From an uncultured Opitutaceae bacterium (lineage in GTDB: Bacteria; Verrucomicrobiota; Verrucomicrobiia; Opitutales; Opitutaceae): 51,610 nt of DNA. Position 1 is the first letter of the stretch. Each line of letters starts with the position of its first letter. The stretch is from positions 1-51,610 of the forward strand of contig CAJBES010000132.1 of the NCBI GenBank assembly GCA_903952145.1, written 5' to 3'. Under the pieces are notes generated by a model that saw nothing but the letters and a program-made list of their open reading frames with translations, had not been told where the DNA came from and searched no databases. Positions 23,012 through 31,868 of the stretch are shown piece after piece. Both the position numbers and the translations under genes were made by a program.

Positions 23012-23872
23012 CTATTTCAGTTTTTCGAGCGAGGCGGCGGCCTGCTTGAAGGCGGGGTCGAGCTGGAGGGAAGCCTCGTAGGCAGCGCGGGCGGCGGCCG
23101 GGTCGTGGCGCTTTTCGGCGATGTTGCCCAGGCGCCAGTGGACGGCGGCGTGCGGGGGTTCGTCCTTGGCGGGGTTCAATTCGAGGCAGCGGCGGAGATG
23201 CTGCTCACCAGCGTCCAGTTGCTGTCCGCTTTCCGCCGCGAGGCGGCCCAGGATGTAGTGGGCGAGGTAGGCATCCGGTTCGGCCTGCACCAGTTCCCGG
23301 GCAACGGCAAAGGCCTCGTCGAAGCGCCGTTCACCGGCGTAGAGCTGGCCGAGTATGAGGCCGCCGCGCCGGGGGTTGCGTTTGCGGATTTCCTCCGCCT
23401 GGGCGTAGGCCTTGGGCATGCCGCCGCCGAGGAAGCCGGGGGCCTGCCGGTAAAAGCTGATGAGGCCGTTGCGCGCGTCGAGGCTGTCCGGATCGAGCTC
23501 GAGGGCCCTTTCCAGGGCAGCGCAGCATTTCTTGGCCAGACGGATTTGGGAAAACATGCCGGCCTTGCGGGCGGCACTGCCGTAGGCACCGCCGAGCTCG
23601 GCAAAGTAACCGGAGTTATCCGGGGCAAGTTTGGTGGCCTGCTCGAGCTGGGTGATAGCCTCGGCGTAGTCGTCGAGGCGCAGGGCAATCATGCCGAGAA
23701 AATAACGGGGCTTGGCGTTGACCGGTTCGAGGACGGCGAGGTCTTGGAAGGCAAGCCTGGCCTCGGGGAATTTCTGCTGCTTGTAGAGGGCAATGGCCTC
23801 GTCGTAGGTGGCGGCGGCCTGGAGCAGCGGGGCCAACAGAAAGAGCAATAATGCAAGGATGCAGCGGGGCAT
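23012..23872 (-). CDS. Exported TPR-repeat protein
   Basis: The gene starts at the ATG at 23872 (MPRCILALLL), with an in-frame ATG at 23893 as an alternative. A signal peptide (hydrophobic stretch ending LLQAAA) is followed by about seven tetratricopeptide repeats with typical spacing and residues, such as YDEAIALYKQQKFPEARLAF, YAEAITQLEQATKLAPDN and AARAAYEASLQLDP. TPR arrays of this sort act as periplasmic scaffolds. No enzymatic domain is present and no partner can be named. It precedes no other minus-strand gene closely, so it is probably monocistronic. Confidence 0.85.
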   Translation of the reverse strand: MPRCILALLLFLLAPLLQAAATYDEAIALYKQQKFPEARLAFQDLAVLEPVNAKPRYFLGMIALRLDDYAEAITQLEQATKLAPDNSGYFAELGGAYGSAARKAGMFSQIRLAKKCCAALERALELDPDSLDARNGLISFYRQAPGFLGGGMPKAYAQAEEIRKRNPRRGGLILGQLYAGERRFDEAFAVARELVQAEPDAYLAHYILGRLAAESGQQLDAGEQHLRRCLELNPAKDEPPHAAVHWRLGNIAEKRHDPAAARAAYEASLQLDPAFKQAAASLEKLK

Positions 23873-23940
23873 GGGTGGATTAGTCAGCCGCATCCCGACC
23901 CCGGTGCGAGCAAAAGGTGCCGGTGCGGAAGCGGGCGCAG

Positions 23941-24010
23941 ACGAGCTGCGCCCCTGCAGGATCGCCTGCAAACAGGCTCCTAGCTCCGGATTCGTGCCCA
24001 TCCGTGGTTA
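23941..24010. repeat. Hairpin repeat plus inverted copy of the 25-bp repeat
   Basis: Positions 23941-23985 contain a cgcctgcaaacaggc-type hairpin related to the REP-like elements. Positions 23986-24010 are the exact reverse complement of 20296-20320. Confidence 0.7.
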
Positions 24011-24091
24011 AGCCTCAGCCTTGAGAAATCGCCGGCCAGCCGCCGTCGCCAAAGCTTTGGCGGTCCAAGGCAGGCTCCCGGGGAAGGAGGC

Positions 24092-25300
24092 CTATTCGTA
24101 ACGCAGGGCCTCGATGGGATCGAGCTGGGCGGCTTTGCGCGCCGGATAGAAGCCGAAAAAGATGCCGACCGCGGCGCTGAAGAAGAAGGCGATGATGATG
24201 GCGTCGGTTGAGACGAGCGTGGCCCAGCCGTTGAAATGCGTCATCAGTTTGGAGGCACCGATGCCGACGAGGATGCCGATGGTGCCGCCAAAGGCGCTGA
24301 GGACCACGGACTCGGTGAGAAACTGCAGCATGATCTCGCGGCCATGCGCACCGATGGCGAGGCGGATGCCGATCTCGCGGGTGCGCTCGGTGACCGACAC
24401 GAGCATGATGTTCATGATGCCGATGCCACCGACGACCAGCGACACGCCGGCGATGGCGCCGAGCAGCCACGTCATGGTGCGTGAGGTCGCGGTGGCAGTC
24501 TGGGCCAGCTCGACCTGGTTGCGCACGGTGAAGTCGGGATCGCGTTCGTTGCGACGCTGCTGGAGGAGATCGGTGATCTGCTGCTGGATGAGGGGCATCT
24601 GCCCGGGCGAAACCGCCTGCACGATGATCGAGTTGAGGTTCTTGTGATGCGTGACGCGGCGAAGGTGGCTGGTGTAGGGGATGATGACGGTGTCGTCCTG
24701 GTCCTGACCGAAGAAATTGAAGCCCTTGGGGGCGAGGATGCCGAGGATCTTGAACGGAATGTTGCGGATGCGGATGGTCTGCCCGAGGGGATCTTCGTTG
24801 GGGAAAAGCTGGTCGGCGACGGTCTTGCCGATGACGGCCACCTTGCCGTAGCTGCGCACGTCCTGCTCGGTGAACATGGACCCGTCGCGGAGGGGCCAGA
24901 TGCGGATATCGAGGTATTCGGGGCTTTCGCCCATGATCGTGGTGTTCCAGTTCAGGCCATTGGCCAGAACCTGGGCGCGGTCGCGCAACTCAGGGCTGAC
25001 GGCGATGACCCCGGAGATTTCACGCAGAATGGCCTGGGCATCCTCGGGCGTCAGGCTGCTGGCGGAGCCCCAGCCGCCGCGCATGCCGCCGCTCATCGAG
25101 GTGCCGGGGAAAACGCTGATGATGTTCTGGCCGAGACTGGCAATCTGGCCCTCCACCTGGGCTTTGGCGCCGTTGCCGATGCTGACGGTGGCGATCACGG
25201 CGGCGACGCCGATAATGATGCCGAGGGAGGTGAGGGTGGAGCGGAGGATGTTGCGCCGCAGGGCCCGGAAGGAAACGATGAGCGTGGAGGTGATGCGCAT
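24092..25300 (-). CDS. MacB-type ABC transporter permease
   Basis: This 402-residue inner-membrane permease belongs to the MacB/FtsX family: one N-terminal helix (LTSLGIIIGVAAVIATVS), a large periplasmic domain about 45-280, then three helices near the C-terminus, including LVVGGIGIMNIMLVSVTERTREIG and the closing FYPARKAAQLDPIEALRYE. All of these are hallmarks of the family. Unlike E. coli MacB, the ATPase is a separate gene 3 nt upstream. With the upstream ATPase and periplasmic adaptor it forms a MacA-ATPase-MacB tripartite-type exporter; the outer-membrane TolC partner is not in the window. The cargo is unknown (macrolides, peptides or lipid-like molecules in known systems). Confidence 0.95.
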   Translation of the reverse strand: MRITSTLIVSFRALRRNILRSTLTSLGIIIGVAAVIATVSIGNGAKAQVEGQIASLGQNIISVFPGTSMSGGMRGGWGSASSLTPEDAQAILREISGVIAVSPELRDRAQVLANGLNWNTTIMGESPEYLDIRIWPLRDGSMFTEQDVRSYGKVAVIGKTVADQLFPNEDPLGQTIRIRNIPFKILGILAPKGFNFFGQDQDDTVIIPYTSHLRRVTHHKNLNSIIVQAVSPGQMPLIQQQITDLLQQRRNERDPDFTVRNQVELAQTATATSRTMTWLLGAIAGVSLVVGGIGIMNIMLVSVTERTREIGIRLAIGAHGREIMLQFLTESVVLSAFGGTIGILVGIGASKLMTHFNGWATLVSTDAIIIAFFFSAAVGIFFGFYPARKAAQLDPIEALRYE

Positions 25301-25303
25301 GGT

Positions 25304-26077
25304 TCACGTGGGTGCGACCGCGGTGAGCTTGGCCTCGGCTTCAGCGGCGAGAATCCGCTGCATTTCGGTTTTGGCATCAAGGCGCCGGCCGACCGGGGTA
25401 TCGCTGACCACGTGGCCATCACGCATGACCAGGTTGCGCCGGCAGTAGTTGGCGATGTCGAGCTCATGCGTGACCATCAGGATGGTGATGCCGGCAGCGT
25501 TGAGCTGCTGGAACACGCCCATGACCTCGACGGAGGTTTTGCTGTCGAGGTTGCCGGTCGGCTCGTCGGCGAGGAGGATCTGCGGCTCATTGACCAGGGC
25601 GCGGGCGATGGCGACACGCTGCTGCTGGCCGCCGGAGAGCTGGCTGGGGAAATGGCCGGCGCGATCGCTGAGACCGACGATTTGCAGGCAGTGGAGGGCG
25701 CGCTCGCGCATGGCCTTCCCGCTGACATGGTGCCGGCCGTAGAGCATGGGGAGCTCGACATTCTCAAGGGCGGTGGTGCGGCTGAGCAGGTTGAAGCCCT
25801 GAAAGATGAAACCCAGCTTGTGGTTGCGGATGTCGGCGAGTTCGTTGCGGTCGAGGGCGGAGACATTGGTGCCGTCGAGCAGGTAATTGCCGCGGGTGGC
25901 CCGGTCGAGGCAGCCGATGAGGTTCATCAGCGTGGATTTGCCGGAGCCGCTGGCGCCCATGATGGCGAGAAAATCGCCCTGGTGGATTTCGATCGTGACG
26001 CCGCGCACGGCGTGGACCGCCACCTCCCCGGAGTCGTAGGTCTTGTGGATGTCCTGCAGGTGGACGACGGCGCTCAT
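25304..26077 (-). CDS. MacB/LolD-type ABC transporter ATPase
   Basis: This 257-residue ATP-binding subunit has Walker [10 protein letters not shown], the Q loop [10 protein letters not shown], signature [15 protein letters not shown], Walker [14 protein letters not shown] and the switch histidine in VTHELD. The sequence DEPTGNLDS is characteristic of the MacB/LolD/FtsE clade. It lies 18 nt after the adaptor gene and 3 nt before the permease gene, so the three are one operon. A short C-terminal extension after residue 225 has no recognised domain. It powers the mechanotransmission-type export of the MacB permease. Confidence 0.95.
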   Translation of the reverse strand: MSAVVHLQDIHKTYDSGEVAVHAVRGVTIEIHQGDFLAIMGASGSGKSTLMNLIGCLDRATRGNYLLDGTNVSALDRNELADIRNHKLGFIFQGFNLLSRTTALENVELPMLYGRHHVSGKAMRERALHCLQIVGLSDRAGHFPSQLSGGQQQRVAIARALVNEPQILLADEPTGNLDSKTSVEVMGVFQQLNAAGITILMVTHELDIANYCRRNLVMRDGHVVSDTPVGRRLDAKTEMQRILAAEAEAKLTAVAPT

Positions 26078-26095
26078 AGAGTGGGGCGCGAGGGC

Positions 26096-27490
26096 TCAGA
26101 AGCGGCGCGGGCCACCGCCGAAGGGATTGGACGCCGGGGTGTTGGTGGTCGTGGCGCCGGGAATGATGGCGCTGCTGATCAGTACATCGCCCTCCTTGAG
26201 CCCCCCGATGACCTCGGTGTTGACACCGTCGGAAATGCCCAGCTTGACGCTGGCAGGCTCGGGTCGGGGGCTGTCCGGGGTGCCGCCGAGCTTGTAAACC
26301 GTGCGTGTGGTCACGGCCGGCTGTTCACTGGAACCGGCACCGCGTTCACGGCCGCCGAAGCTGGGGAGCACCAAGCCGCGTTCCTTGGCGAGTTGCGCCA
26401 TTTTTTCGCGCACTTCGGGCGAGGGCGGGCCGGAGCCGCGGACGAAACCAGCCTCGGCCATCAACGCCAAGGCCTGCTCGCGCGTGGCGGTGACAGGCTC
26501 GACGCCAGGAGCAGCAGCGCCAGTCGTTACCGTGGGGGCAACGGGTTTGGCGGGGAGGAGGAGTTGCTCGGGAATGCGGGCGCGCAGGGCACTGTTGGCG
26601 ATGCGCAGGGTGTTCTCACGCTCGGCGATCACGATGGAGACGTTGGCGGTCATGCCAGGCTTGAGCTTCGAATCCTCGTTCCGGACCTCGATGATGGTCT
26701 GGTAGGTCACCACATTCTGCTCGGTCTTGGGCGAGTTGCGGATCTGGACGACGCGGCCGCGAAACTGGCGGTTGGGAAAGGCATCCACCGTGAAATTGAC
26801 GGGCTGGCCGACCTCGATGGTGCCGATATCCGCCTCGGCGATGGCGGCGTTGATCTGCATTTTGGTGAGGTCGTTGGCGATGATAAAGAGGACGGGGGCG
26901 TTGAAGTTGGCGGCGACCGTCTTGCCGGCATCGGTCTGGCGATCGATGACGATGCCATCGATGGGCGAGAAAATGGAGCAGCGGGCGAGGTCCACCCGGG
27001 CGTTCTCCACCGCGGCCTTGCGAGTGAGGAGGGCGGCGTCGGCCTGGGACAGCTGGGCCTCGGCCTGATCGAGTTCCTGCTGGGAAACGAGATTGCTCAC
27101 CCGGAGGGCGCGGGTGCGGTCGGTGTTGAGCCGGGTGAGCGTATGGCTGGCCTCGGAGGAGGCGAGGTCGGCCTCGGCCTGGCGCAGGCGTTGCTCGTAG
27201 GTCGAGGCGTCGATTTTGGCGATGAGCTGGCCACTTTTGACCGGAGAGTTGTAATCCACGAGCACTGCGGTGATGAGGCCGGATACCTGGCTGCCCACCT
27301 CGACAGAGGTGACGGGTTGCAGGGAGCCGGTGGCGGTTACGACCTGGGCCAGGGTGCCGCGACCCACCGTGGTGGTGGTGTAGACCGGCTTGGCGTCCTC
27401 GACTTTGTGGAAGTAATACCAAGCGCCGGCGACACCGCCGAGCAAGAGGATGAAAACGATGAAACGGGTGTAACTACGGGACTTGGCCAT
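26096..27490 (-). CDS. MacA/HlyD-type periplasmic adaptor protein
   Basis: The N-terminal membrane anchor (RFIVFILLLGGVAGAWYYF) is followed by a biotinyl-lipoyl-like half (VGSQVSGLITAVLVDYNSPV), an alpha-helical hairpin about 110-190 (LRQAEADLASSEAS, QQELDQAEAQLSQADAALL), the second lipoyl half (IFSPIDGIVIDRQTDAGKTV) and beta-barrel segments, matching MacA/HlyD. An unusual Gly/Pro/Thr-rich insertion at about 320-420, together with a C-terminal NPFGGGPRRF tail, brings it to 464 residues against roughly 370-400 for typical MacA. It would bridge the MacB permease and an outer-membrane channel. It is the first gene of the operon. Confidence 0.93.
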   Translation of the reverse strand: MAKSRSYTRFIVFILLLGGVAGAWYYFHKVEDAKPVYTTTTVGRGTLAQVVTATGSLQPVTSVEVGSQVSGLITAVLVDYNSPVKSGQLIAKIDASTYEQRLRQAEADLASSEASHTLTRLNTDRTRALRVSNLVSQQELDQAEAQLSQADAALLTRKAAVENARVDLARCSIFSPIDGIVIDRQTDAGKTVAANFNAPVLFIIANDLTKMQINAAIAEADIGTIEVGQPVNFTVDAFPNRQFRGRVVQIRNSPKTEQNVVTYQTIIEVRNEDSKLKPGMTANVSIVIAERENTLRIANSALRARIPEQLLLPAKPVAPTVTTGAAAPGVEPVTATREQALALMAEAGFVRGSGPPSPEVREKMAQLAKERGLVLPSFGGRERGAGSSEQPAVTTRTVYKLGGTPDSPRPEPASVKLGISDGVNTEVIGGLKEGDVLISSAIIPGATTTNTPASNPFGGGPRRF

Positions 27491-27646
27491 GGAGTATGGT
27501 TTAGAAGTGAAAGGTATTCGGCCGCGAGCAAATCAAACCGCCAGTATTCTGAAGACAGTTCGCGCCTGCACCCCAAAGACGCCCGGCACAAATCCAAGTA
27601 ACAGCAGAAAAATAATAGTCGGACGCCGGGCCGAAAAATAGCTGAC

Positions 27647-28126
27647 TCAGTGACCGTAGGCCTGTTTCAGGGCGGCGGCAACGTTGGCCGGGACAAAGTG
27701 CGACACATCGCCGCCATATTTGGCGACCTGCTTGACGAGGTTGGAACTGGTGTAGCTGAACTGCTCGTTGGGCATCACGAAGATGGTCTCGATCTCAGGC
27801 TGCAAGTGGCGGTTCATCAGCGCCATATTGAACTCGAATTCAAAATCGGAAAGGGCGCGCAGGCCGCGGATGATGGCCTGGGCTTTCTGGGCGATGGCGA
27901 AATCCACCAGCAGGCCGTCGAAGGTGGTCACGGAGACATTCTTGAATTGGGCGACATTCGGGCGCACCAGCTCAAGCCGGCGCTTCGCGCTGAAGTGGGG
28001 GCCCTTGCCCGGGTTCTTGGCGATGCCGACGGTGACGTGGTCGAAGAGTTTGGCCGCCCGCGCGAGCACGTCCAGGTGACCGTGGGTGATGGGATCGAAG
28101 GTGCCGGGATAGATGCAGTGGCGCAT
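27647..28126 (-). CDS. coaD: Phosphopantetheine adenylyltransferase
   Basis: CoaD catalyses the penultimate step of coenzyme A synthesis, adding AMP to 4'-phosphopantetheine. The 159-residue protein starts at the ATG at 28126 and has the nucleotidyltransferase motif YPGTFDPITHGHLDV (TxGH), RGLRALSDFEFEFNMALMNR and the C-terminal YTSSNLVKQVAKYGGDVSHFVP, all diagnostic of CoaD. The frame is open 6 codons further upstream, but MRHCIYPGTFDP is the normal family start. It is divergent from pgsA with about 110 bp between, which must hold both promoters; none is obvious. Confidence 0.97.
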   Translation of the reverse strand: MRHCIYPGTFDPITHGHLDVLARAAKLFDHVTVGIAKNPGKGPHFSAKRRLELVRPNVAQFKNVSVTTFDGLLVDFAIAQKAQAIIRGLRALSDFEFEFNMALMNRHLQPEIETIFVMPNEQFSYTSSNLVKQVAKYGGDVSHFVPANVAAALKQAYGH

Positions 28127-28236
28127 GATGTCATCGGCGACCAAAGACCATTCAGGGGCGGGTGGCGAATGTCTTTTCTGGCATAAGGCGGTCCGCCGTA
28201 TGCCCCTCTCCGCTATTGCATTTACGCGGCCGGCGT

Positions 28237-28857
28237 GTGTTTTTCGCGGCGTCCTTGCGCTTCAACCTGCCCAATATCCTCACGCTATCCCGGGTGCCCG
28301 CGATGTTTGTCATCGTGGGCCTGATGTATGCCGAGTTTCCCTGGGCCGCGACGATCGCCTTCTGGCTGTTCATCGCGGCGGCGCTCTCGGACTGGTTTGA
28401 CGGCATGCTCGCCCGTTCCAGCGGTCAGGTGTCCACCTTCGGACGGTTCATGGATGCGGTCATCGACAAGGTGATGGTCATCGGCCTGATGGTCGCGCTG
28501 GTGAACGGGGACTACTTCATGGGCTATCGCACCACGGCGATGCTGCTGGTGCTGGCCATCATCGGCCGCGAGTTTATGATCTCGGGCCTGCGGATGGTCG
28601 CGGCGAGCAAGGGCGTGGTGGTTGAGGCCGATGCTGGCGGCAAAGTGAAAACTTTCCTGCAACTCAACGCCATCGGCTGGTTGCTGGGCACCCGGATGCT
28701 GACCAATGACTTTGGCGAGCTGTTCAACGGCGACGAACACTGGCAGGTGGCGGCGGTGCACAACGTGGGCCTGGGCTTTTTCGTGCTGTCGGTGGTGCTG
28801 ACGATCTCATCGGGTTACACCTACTTCCGACGCCACGGGCATGTGGTGAAGGATTGA
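28237..28857 (+). CDS. pgsA: CDP-diacylglycerol--glycerol-3-phosphate 3-phosphatidyltransferase
   Basis: PgsA makes phosphatidylglycerol phosphate in the inner membrane. The CDP-alcohol phosphotransferase motif (DG..AR........G...D...D) is complete in the segment beginning DGMLARSSGQ and ending FMDAVIDK, and about six hydrophobic helices follow the usual pattern, beginning NLPNILTLSRVPAMFV. The start is uncertain: no ATG precedes the conserved region, so the GTG at 28237 (giving FFAASLRFNLPN) is chosen; the TTG at 28255 and GTG at 28162 are alternatives. It is followed 4 nt later by pgpA, the next enzyme of the pathway. Confidence 0.92.
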   Translation: MFFAASLRFNLPNILTLSRVPAMFVIVGLMYAEFPWAATIAFWLFIAAALSDWFDGMLARSSGQVSTFGRFMDAVIDKVMVIGLMVALVNGDYFMGYRTTAMLLVLAIIGREFMISGLRMVAASKGVVVEADAGGKVKTFLQLNAIGWLLGTRMLTNDFGELFNGDEHWQVAAVHNVGLGFFVLSVVLTISSGYTYFRRHGHVVKD

Positions 28858-28861
28858 AACG

Positions 28862-29380
28862 ATGCGTTTGCAGCAACCGGTCTGGCCCCGTTTTTTGCCG
28901 ACTGACACCGTGCTGGCCTGCGCGACCCTCGGTCCCATCGGCCGGACACTGAAGGCACCCGGGACATGGGGCTCGGTCGCCGGTCTGCTCTATTTCACCG
29001 TGATTTTTTATCCGCTGGGATGGATCGCCGCGGTGTTGCTGGGTGCGCTGGGTGCCTATGTGGCCGTGGCGATCTGCGGCGAGGCGGAGTTCCGGCTCGG
29101 TCGCCGTGACCCGGGCGAGGTGATCCTCGACGAGTTCGTGGCGATGCCGCTGTGTTTCCTGGGCTGGCCGGCGCTCATCGGGCCGGTGCCGCCGTGGGCG
29201 GTTTTTCTGACCGGCTTCGCCCTGTTCCGGCTGTTCGACATTGCCAAGCCCTTTGGCATTCGCCGGCTGCAGGACCTGCCTGCCGGCTGGGGCGTGGTGG
29301 CGGATGACATCGCCGCGGCGCTGGTGAGCTGCGGCGTGATGCACCTGGCCCAGTGGCTCTGGCGGCACTACGGCGGGTGA
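28862..29380 (+). CDS. pgpA: Phosphatidylglycerophosphatase A
   Basis: This 172-residue inner-membrane phosphatase converts phosphatidylglycerol phosphate to phosphatidylglycerol. Family motifs seen are LKAPGTWGSVAGL near the start, DPGEVILDEFVAMPL in the middle (the conserved acidic cluster) and GWGVVADDIAAALVS at the end. Three to four hydrophobic helices fit the family. It starts 4 nt after pgsA, so substrate production and dephosphorylation are encoded together. Its end converges with the GH127 gene with only 6 bp between. Confidence 0.96.
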   Translation: MRLQQPVWPRFLPTDTVLACATLGPIGRTLKAPGTWGSVAGLLYFTVIFYPLGWIAAVLLGALGAYVAVAICGEAEFRLGRRDPGEVILDEFVAMPLCFLGWPALIGPVPPWAVFLTGFALFRLFDIAKPFGIRRLQDLPAGWGVVADDIAAALVSCGVMHLAQWLWRHYGG

Positions 29381-29386
29381 GGCGCA

Positions 29387-31780
29387 TTATTGCCGGAGCA
29401 CGGTACAGGAAAAAAAGCGGCCGGTGGTTTTGCCGGCGTGGGCCTGAAACCGGACGGTGATGTGCTCCTTGCCGCGGGTGAGCGCGGCGGGCACCGGATA
29501 ATCCACGGTGCTGAATTCACGCGGCTTCAAGCGATCAAGGACCTGCGTGGCAAAGACCTGGCCGTCCACCATGATGTCGTAGATGCGATCACCGGTGTCG
29601 TTGCCCCAATATTTGCAGCGTAGAAGCAGTGGTGCGTCGGGATCGGATTTGAACTCGGCGCTGAACCAACCGCCATTGACGGCTTCCCGGGCATGCACGC
29701 CGCGCATTTCGTCGGAGCGGGATCGCTCGCCGGTCACCGCATGGTCGCGCTCGGGCTGTATCTCGCCAAAGTTGATGGAATCCACCCGCCGGGCCTCCTC
29801 GCGGGTGCGTGCAGCCTCCGCGGCGACAAGCCGCGGACCTTCGGTTTTCCATGCCGCCGTGGTGTAGGTTTTCCAATACACGGTGTAGCGCTGATCGTTG
29901 AGGGCGTAGAGCGGGGACAGCACCACGTCATGCGGCCAGCCGGCGGATTTTGTGCGGAAATGCAGCGGGCGTCCGGGCACCGGTTCGAGCCACGCGGCGG
30001 GATCGGCGCTGTCGGTGACAAGCACGGGAACGAGGCCGCCAGGGATGGGCCAGTAATCAAATTGTCCGTGGCGGTCGGGCGGCATGTCCTGCCGGCCCAG
30101 TTCACCGGCCAGTGCCACGGGACCGAAGAGCACCGCGACCGTGCCCGGATCGTCGACGGCCCGGTGCAAATGCAGGTTCATCGGTAAGCTGAGCTCGACG
30201 CGGTCGCCGTCCTGCCAGACGCGATCGATCACCGCGTAGCCCTGCGGCGTTGAAACGACCGCTCGCGACTGTCCGTTGATTTTGACGCGGATGCCCCGGG
30301 TGGCCCAGTACGGCACGCGGAGGTGCAGGGCGAGCGGCGTCGGACTCGCGGCGCGGATCAGGAGGGAGGTGGCATCACTGGCAGGGAAGTCCGTTTCCTG
30401 GCGCACGACTAGGCCCTTAGCGGCCCAGGTGAGTTCGGACGCGATGAACAGATTGATCCATAGGTCGTTCGTCCCGTGAAAGTAGATGCTTTCGCCGTAA
30501 CGGGCGTGATTTTCCATCCCCGTACCGGTGCAGCACCACCAAGAATCCTCCTGCGTGCAAAAGGAGCGGAAATGGCCGGGTTTGAGAGCAAGGAACACCA
30601 TGGTGTTGCCCGTCTGCCCATCGATGGAACCCAGGATGTGGTTGAAAAGCGCCCGCTCGTAAAAATCCATGGCCTCGGCGTCAGGTTGCCAGGCGAAGAC
30701 GTGACGCGTGAGCTTGAGCAGGTTGTACACGTTGCAGGTCTCGCCGGACCTAGCTGCGAGGTGGGAGGCTTCCTCTCCGAGCGGGAAAAGATACTCGTCG
30801 TCGCTGTTGCTGCCCGTGACGAAGGACCGGTGGCGGACAAGCTGCTCCCACCCGAAACGGGCGGCCTGGGCGTAACGGGTCTCCCCCGTCAATTCGTAGA
30901 TGCGGGCGGCACCGGTGAGTTTCGGGATCAGCGTGTTGGCGTGCTGGCCGGTCATCCGGTCGTCGCCGTTGACGAGCGGCTCCAGCACCCGCGCGTGCCA
31001 GAAGCGGCGGGCGAGAGCGAGGTGGTCGGGGTTGCCGGTAAGGCCGTAAAGATTGGCAAAGGCCTCGGCAATCCCGCCGTGTTCGACCTCAAGCGTGGCC
31101 TGATAGTGCTCCTCAGACATGCGGTCGGTCCCGCGCTTGGCCCAGGTGGCGAATTTCGTGGCAACCTCGATCGCCTGGGTGTTGCCGGTTTCGTTGTGCG
31201 CATCGATGAGTCCGGCCAAGGTCTTGTGGACGTTGTACCACGGCACCCAGTCCTGGAACGGTCCGCCGGCGAAGACATCATCGAACAACTTGCGCGGAAT
31301 GCCACCCACATAGCCGTCGCCATGGGCCGCCTGAATCTCGGCGAGGCAGGCGACGATGTGATCAACGCGCAGCCGGTATTCAGGCTTGCCAGTCGCGGCA
31401 TACATCTGGGCGCAGGCGGACAGATAATGGCCCAGACTCTGACCGCGAGGCCCATGACCGGCGGGATTGCGCAGGTCGAGATCCTCCCAGCCGCCGTAGC
31501 GCTTCCTGGTCACAGGCAAACCGACGACTTCGCGGAAGGGCACGAGCAGGCGATCGGGGTCGGTGGCCAAGAGAAAGATTTGATCGGCGTCCTGGGCCAC
31601 CTTGAACGGTCCCGGCAGCAGTCTGACGGCGCCGAGCGGGAATGCCTGTGCCGGCGTGGGAATGGCATCAAGCTGCGTGGTGCCAAGCAGAACCGTGCTG
31701 GTGACGGCCAGCATGATGACACCGAAAAGGGCGCGGGAACCGTTTGGGAATGGCAAGGGGAAGGCTGTTTTTGCCCGCAC
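29387..31780 (-). CDS. Glycoside hydrolase family 127-like protein (beta-L-arabinofuranosidase type)
   Basis: The N-terminus has a hydrophobic signal-like segment (ALFGVIMLAVTSTVLLGTTQ), indicating export. An alpha/alpha-barrel catalytic region follows, with SGETCNVYNLLKLT and WWCCTGTGMENHARYG. In the characterised enzyme HypBA1 the equivalent Glu, Cys and Cys-Cys residues bind zinc and supply the cysteine nucleophile. After beta-sandwich regions, the last 110 or so residues (from DSINFGEIQPERDHAV to SCTVLRQ) form an extra beta-rich domain found in PVC and Bacteroidetes homologues (DUF6805-like). At 797 residues it is longer than plain GH127. It probably trims arabinofuranosyl residues from plant-type polysaccharides, but the linkage cannot be predicted. 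Confidence 0.9.
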   Translation of the reverse strand: MRAKTAFPLPFPNGSRALFGVIMLAVTSTVLLGTTQLDAIPTPAQAFPLGAVRLLPGPFKVAQDADQIFLLATDPDRLLVPFREVVGLPVTRKRYGGWEDLDLRNPAGHGPRGQSLGHYLSACAQMYAATGKPEYRLRVDHIVACLAEIQAAHGDGYVGGIPRKLFDDVFAGGPFQDWVPWYNVHKTLAGLIDAHNETGNTQAIEVATKFATWAKRGTDRMSEEHYQATLEVEHGGIAEAFANLYGLTGNPDHLALARRFWHARVLEPLVNGDDRMTGQHANTLIPKLTGAARIYELTGETRYAQAARFGWEQLVRHRSFVTGSNSDDEYLFPLGEEASHLAARSGETCNVYNLLKLTRHVFAWQPDAEAMDFYERALFNHILGSIDGQTGNTMVFLALKPGHFRSFCTQEDSWWCCTGTGMENHARYGESIYFHGTNDLWINLFIASELTWAAKGLVVRQETDFPASDATSLLIRAASPTPLALHLRVPYWATRGIRVKINGQSRAVVSTPQGYAVIDRVWQDGDRVELSLPMNLHLHRAVDDPGTVAVLFGPVALAGELGRQDMPPDRHGQFDYWPIPGGLVPVLVTDSADPAAWLEPVPGRPLHFRTKSAGWPHDVVLSPLYALNDQRYTVYWKTYTTAAWKTEGPRLVAAEAARTREEARRVDSINFGEIQPERDHAVTGERSRSDEMRGVHAREAVNGGWFSAEFKSDPDAPLLLRCKYWGNDTGDRIYDIMVDGQVFATQVLDRLKPREFSTVDYPVPAALTRGKEHITVRFQAHAGKTTGRFFSCTVLRQ

Positions 31781-31836
31781 CGTAAGTCATCCACTTTGGG
31801 CCAGGAAACAATTCTCCGCTTTTACTACCCGTATGA

Positions 31837-31868
31837 TGCGGCAATCCGCACGGCTTCAGCCCGTGCGC
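31837..31868. other. Tandem short hairpins between the NusG-like and GH127 genes
   Basis: The stems tgcgg/ccgca (loop caat) and gcacgg/ccgtgc (loop around cttcag) lie back to back in the gap after the NusG-like gene. On the minus strand no T run follows, so this could be an attenuator-like hairpin or a repeat, but not a standard intrinsic terminator. Confidence 0.35.

Noticed and set aside
24644-27601. 985-codon open frame on the plus strand
   Set aside because: It lies exactly antisense to the MacAB-type operon, whose three genes are unmistakable. It is Gly/Ala/Asp-rich with no family signature, as expected for a high-GC shadow frame.
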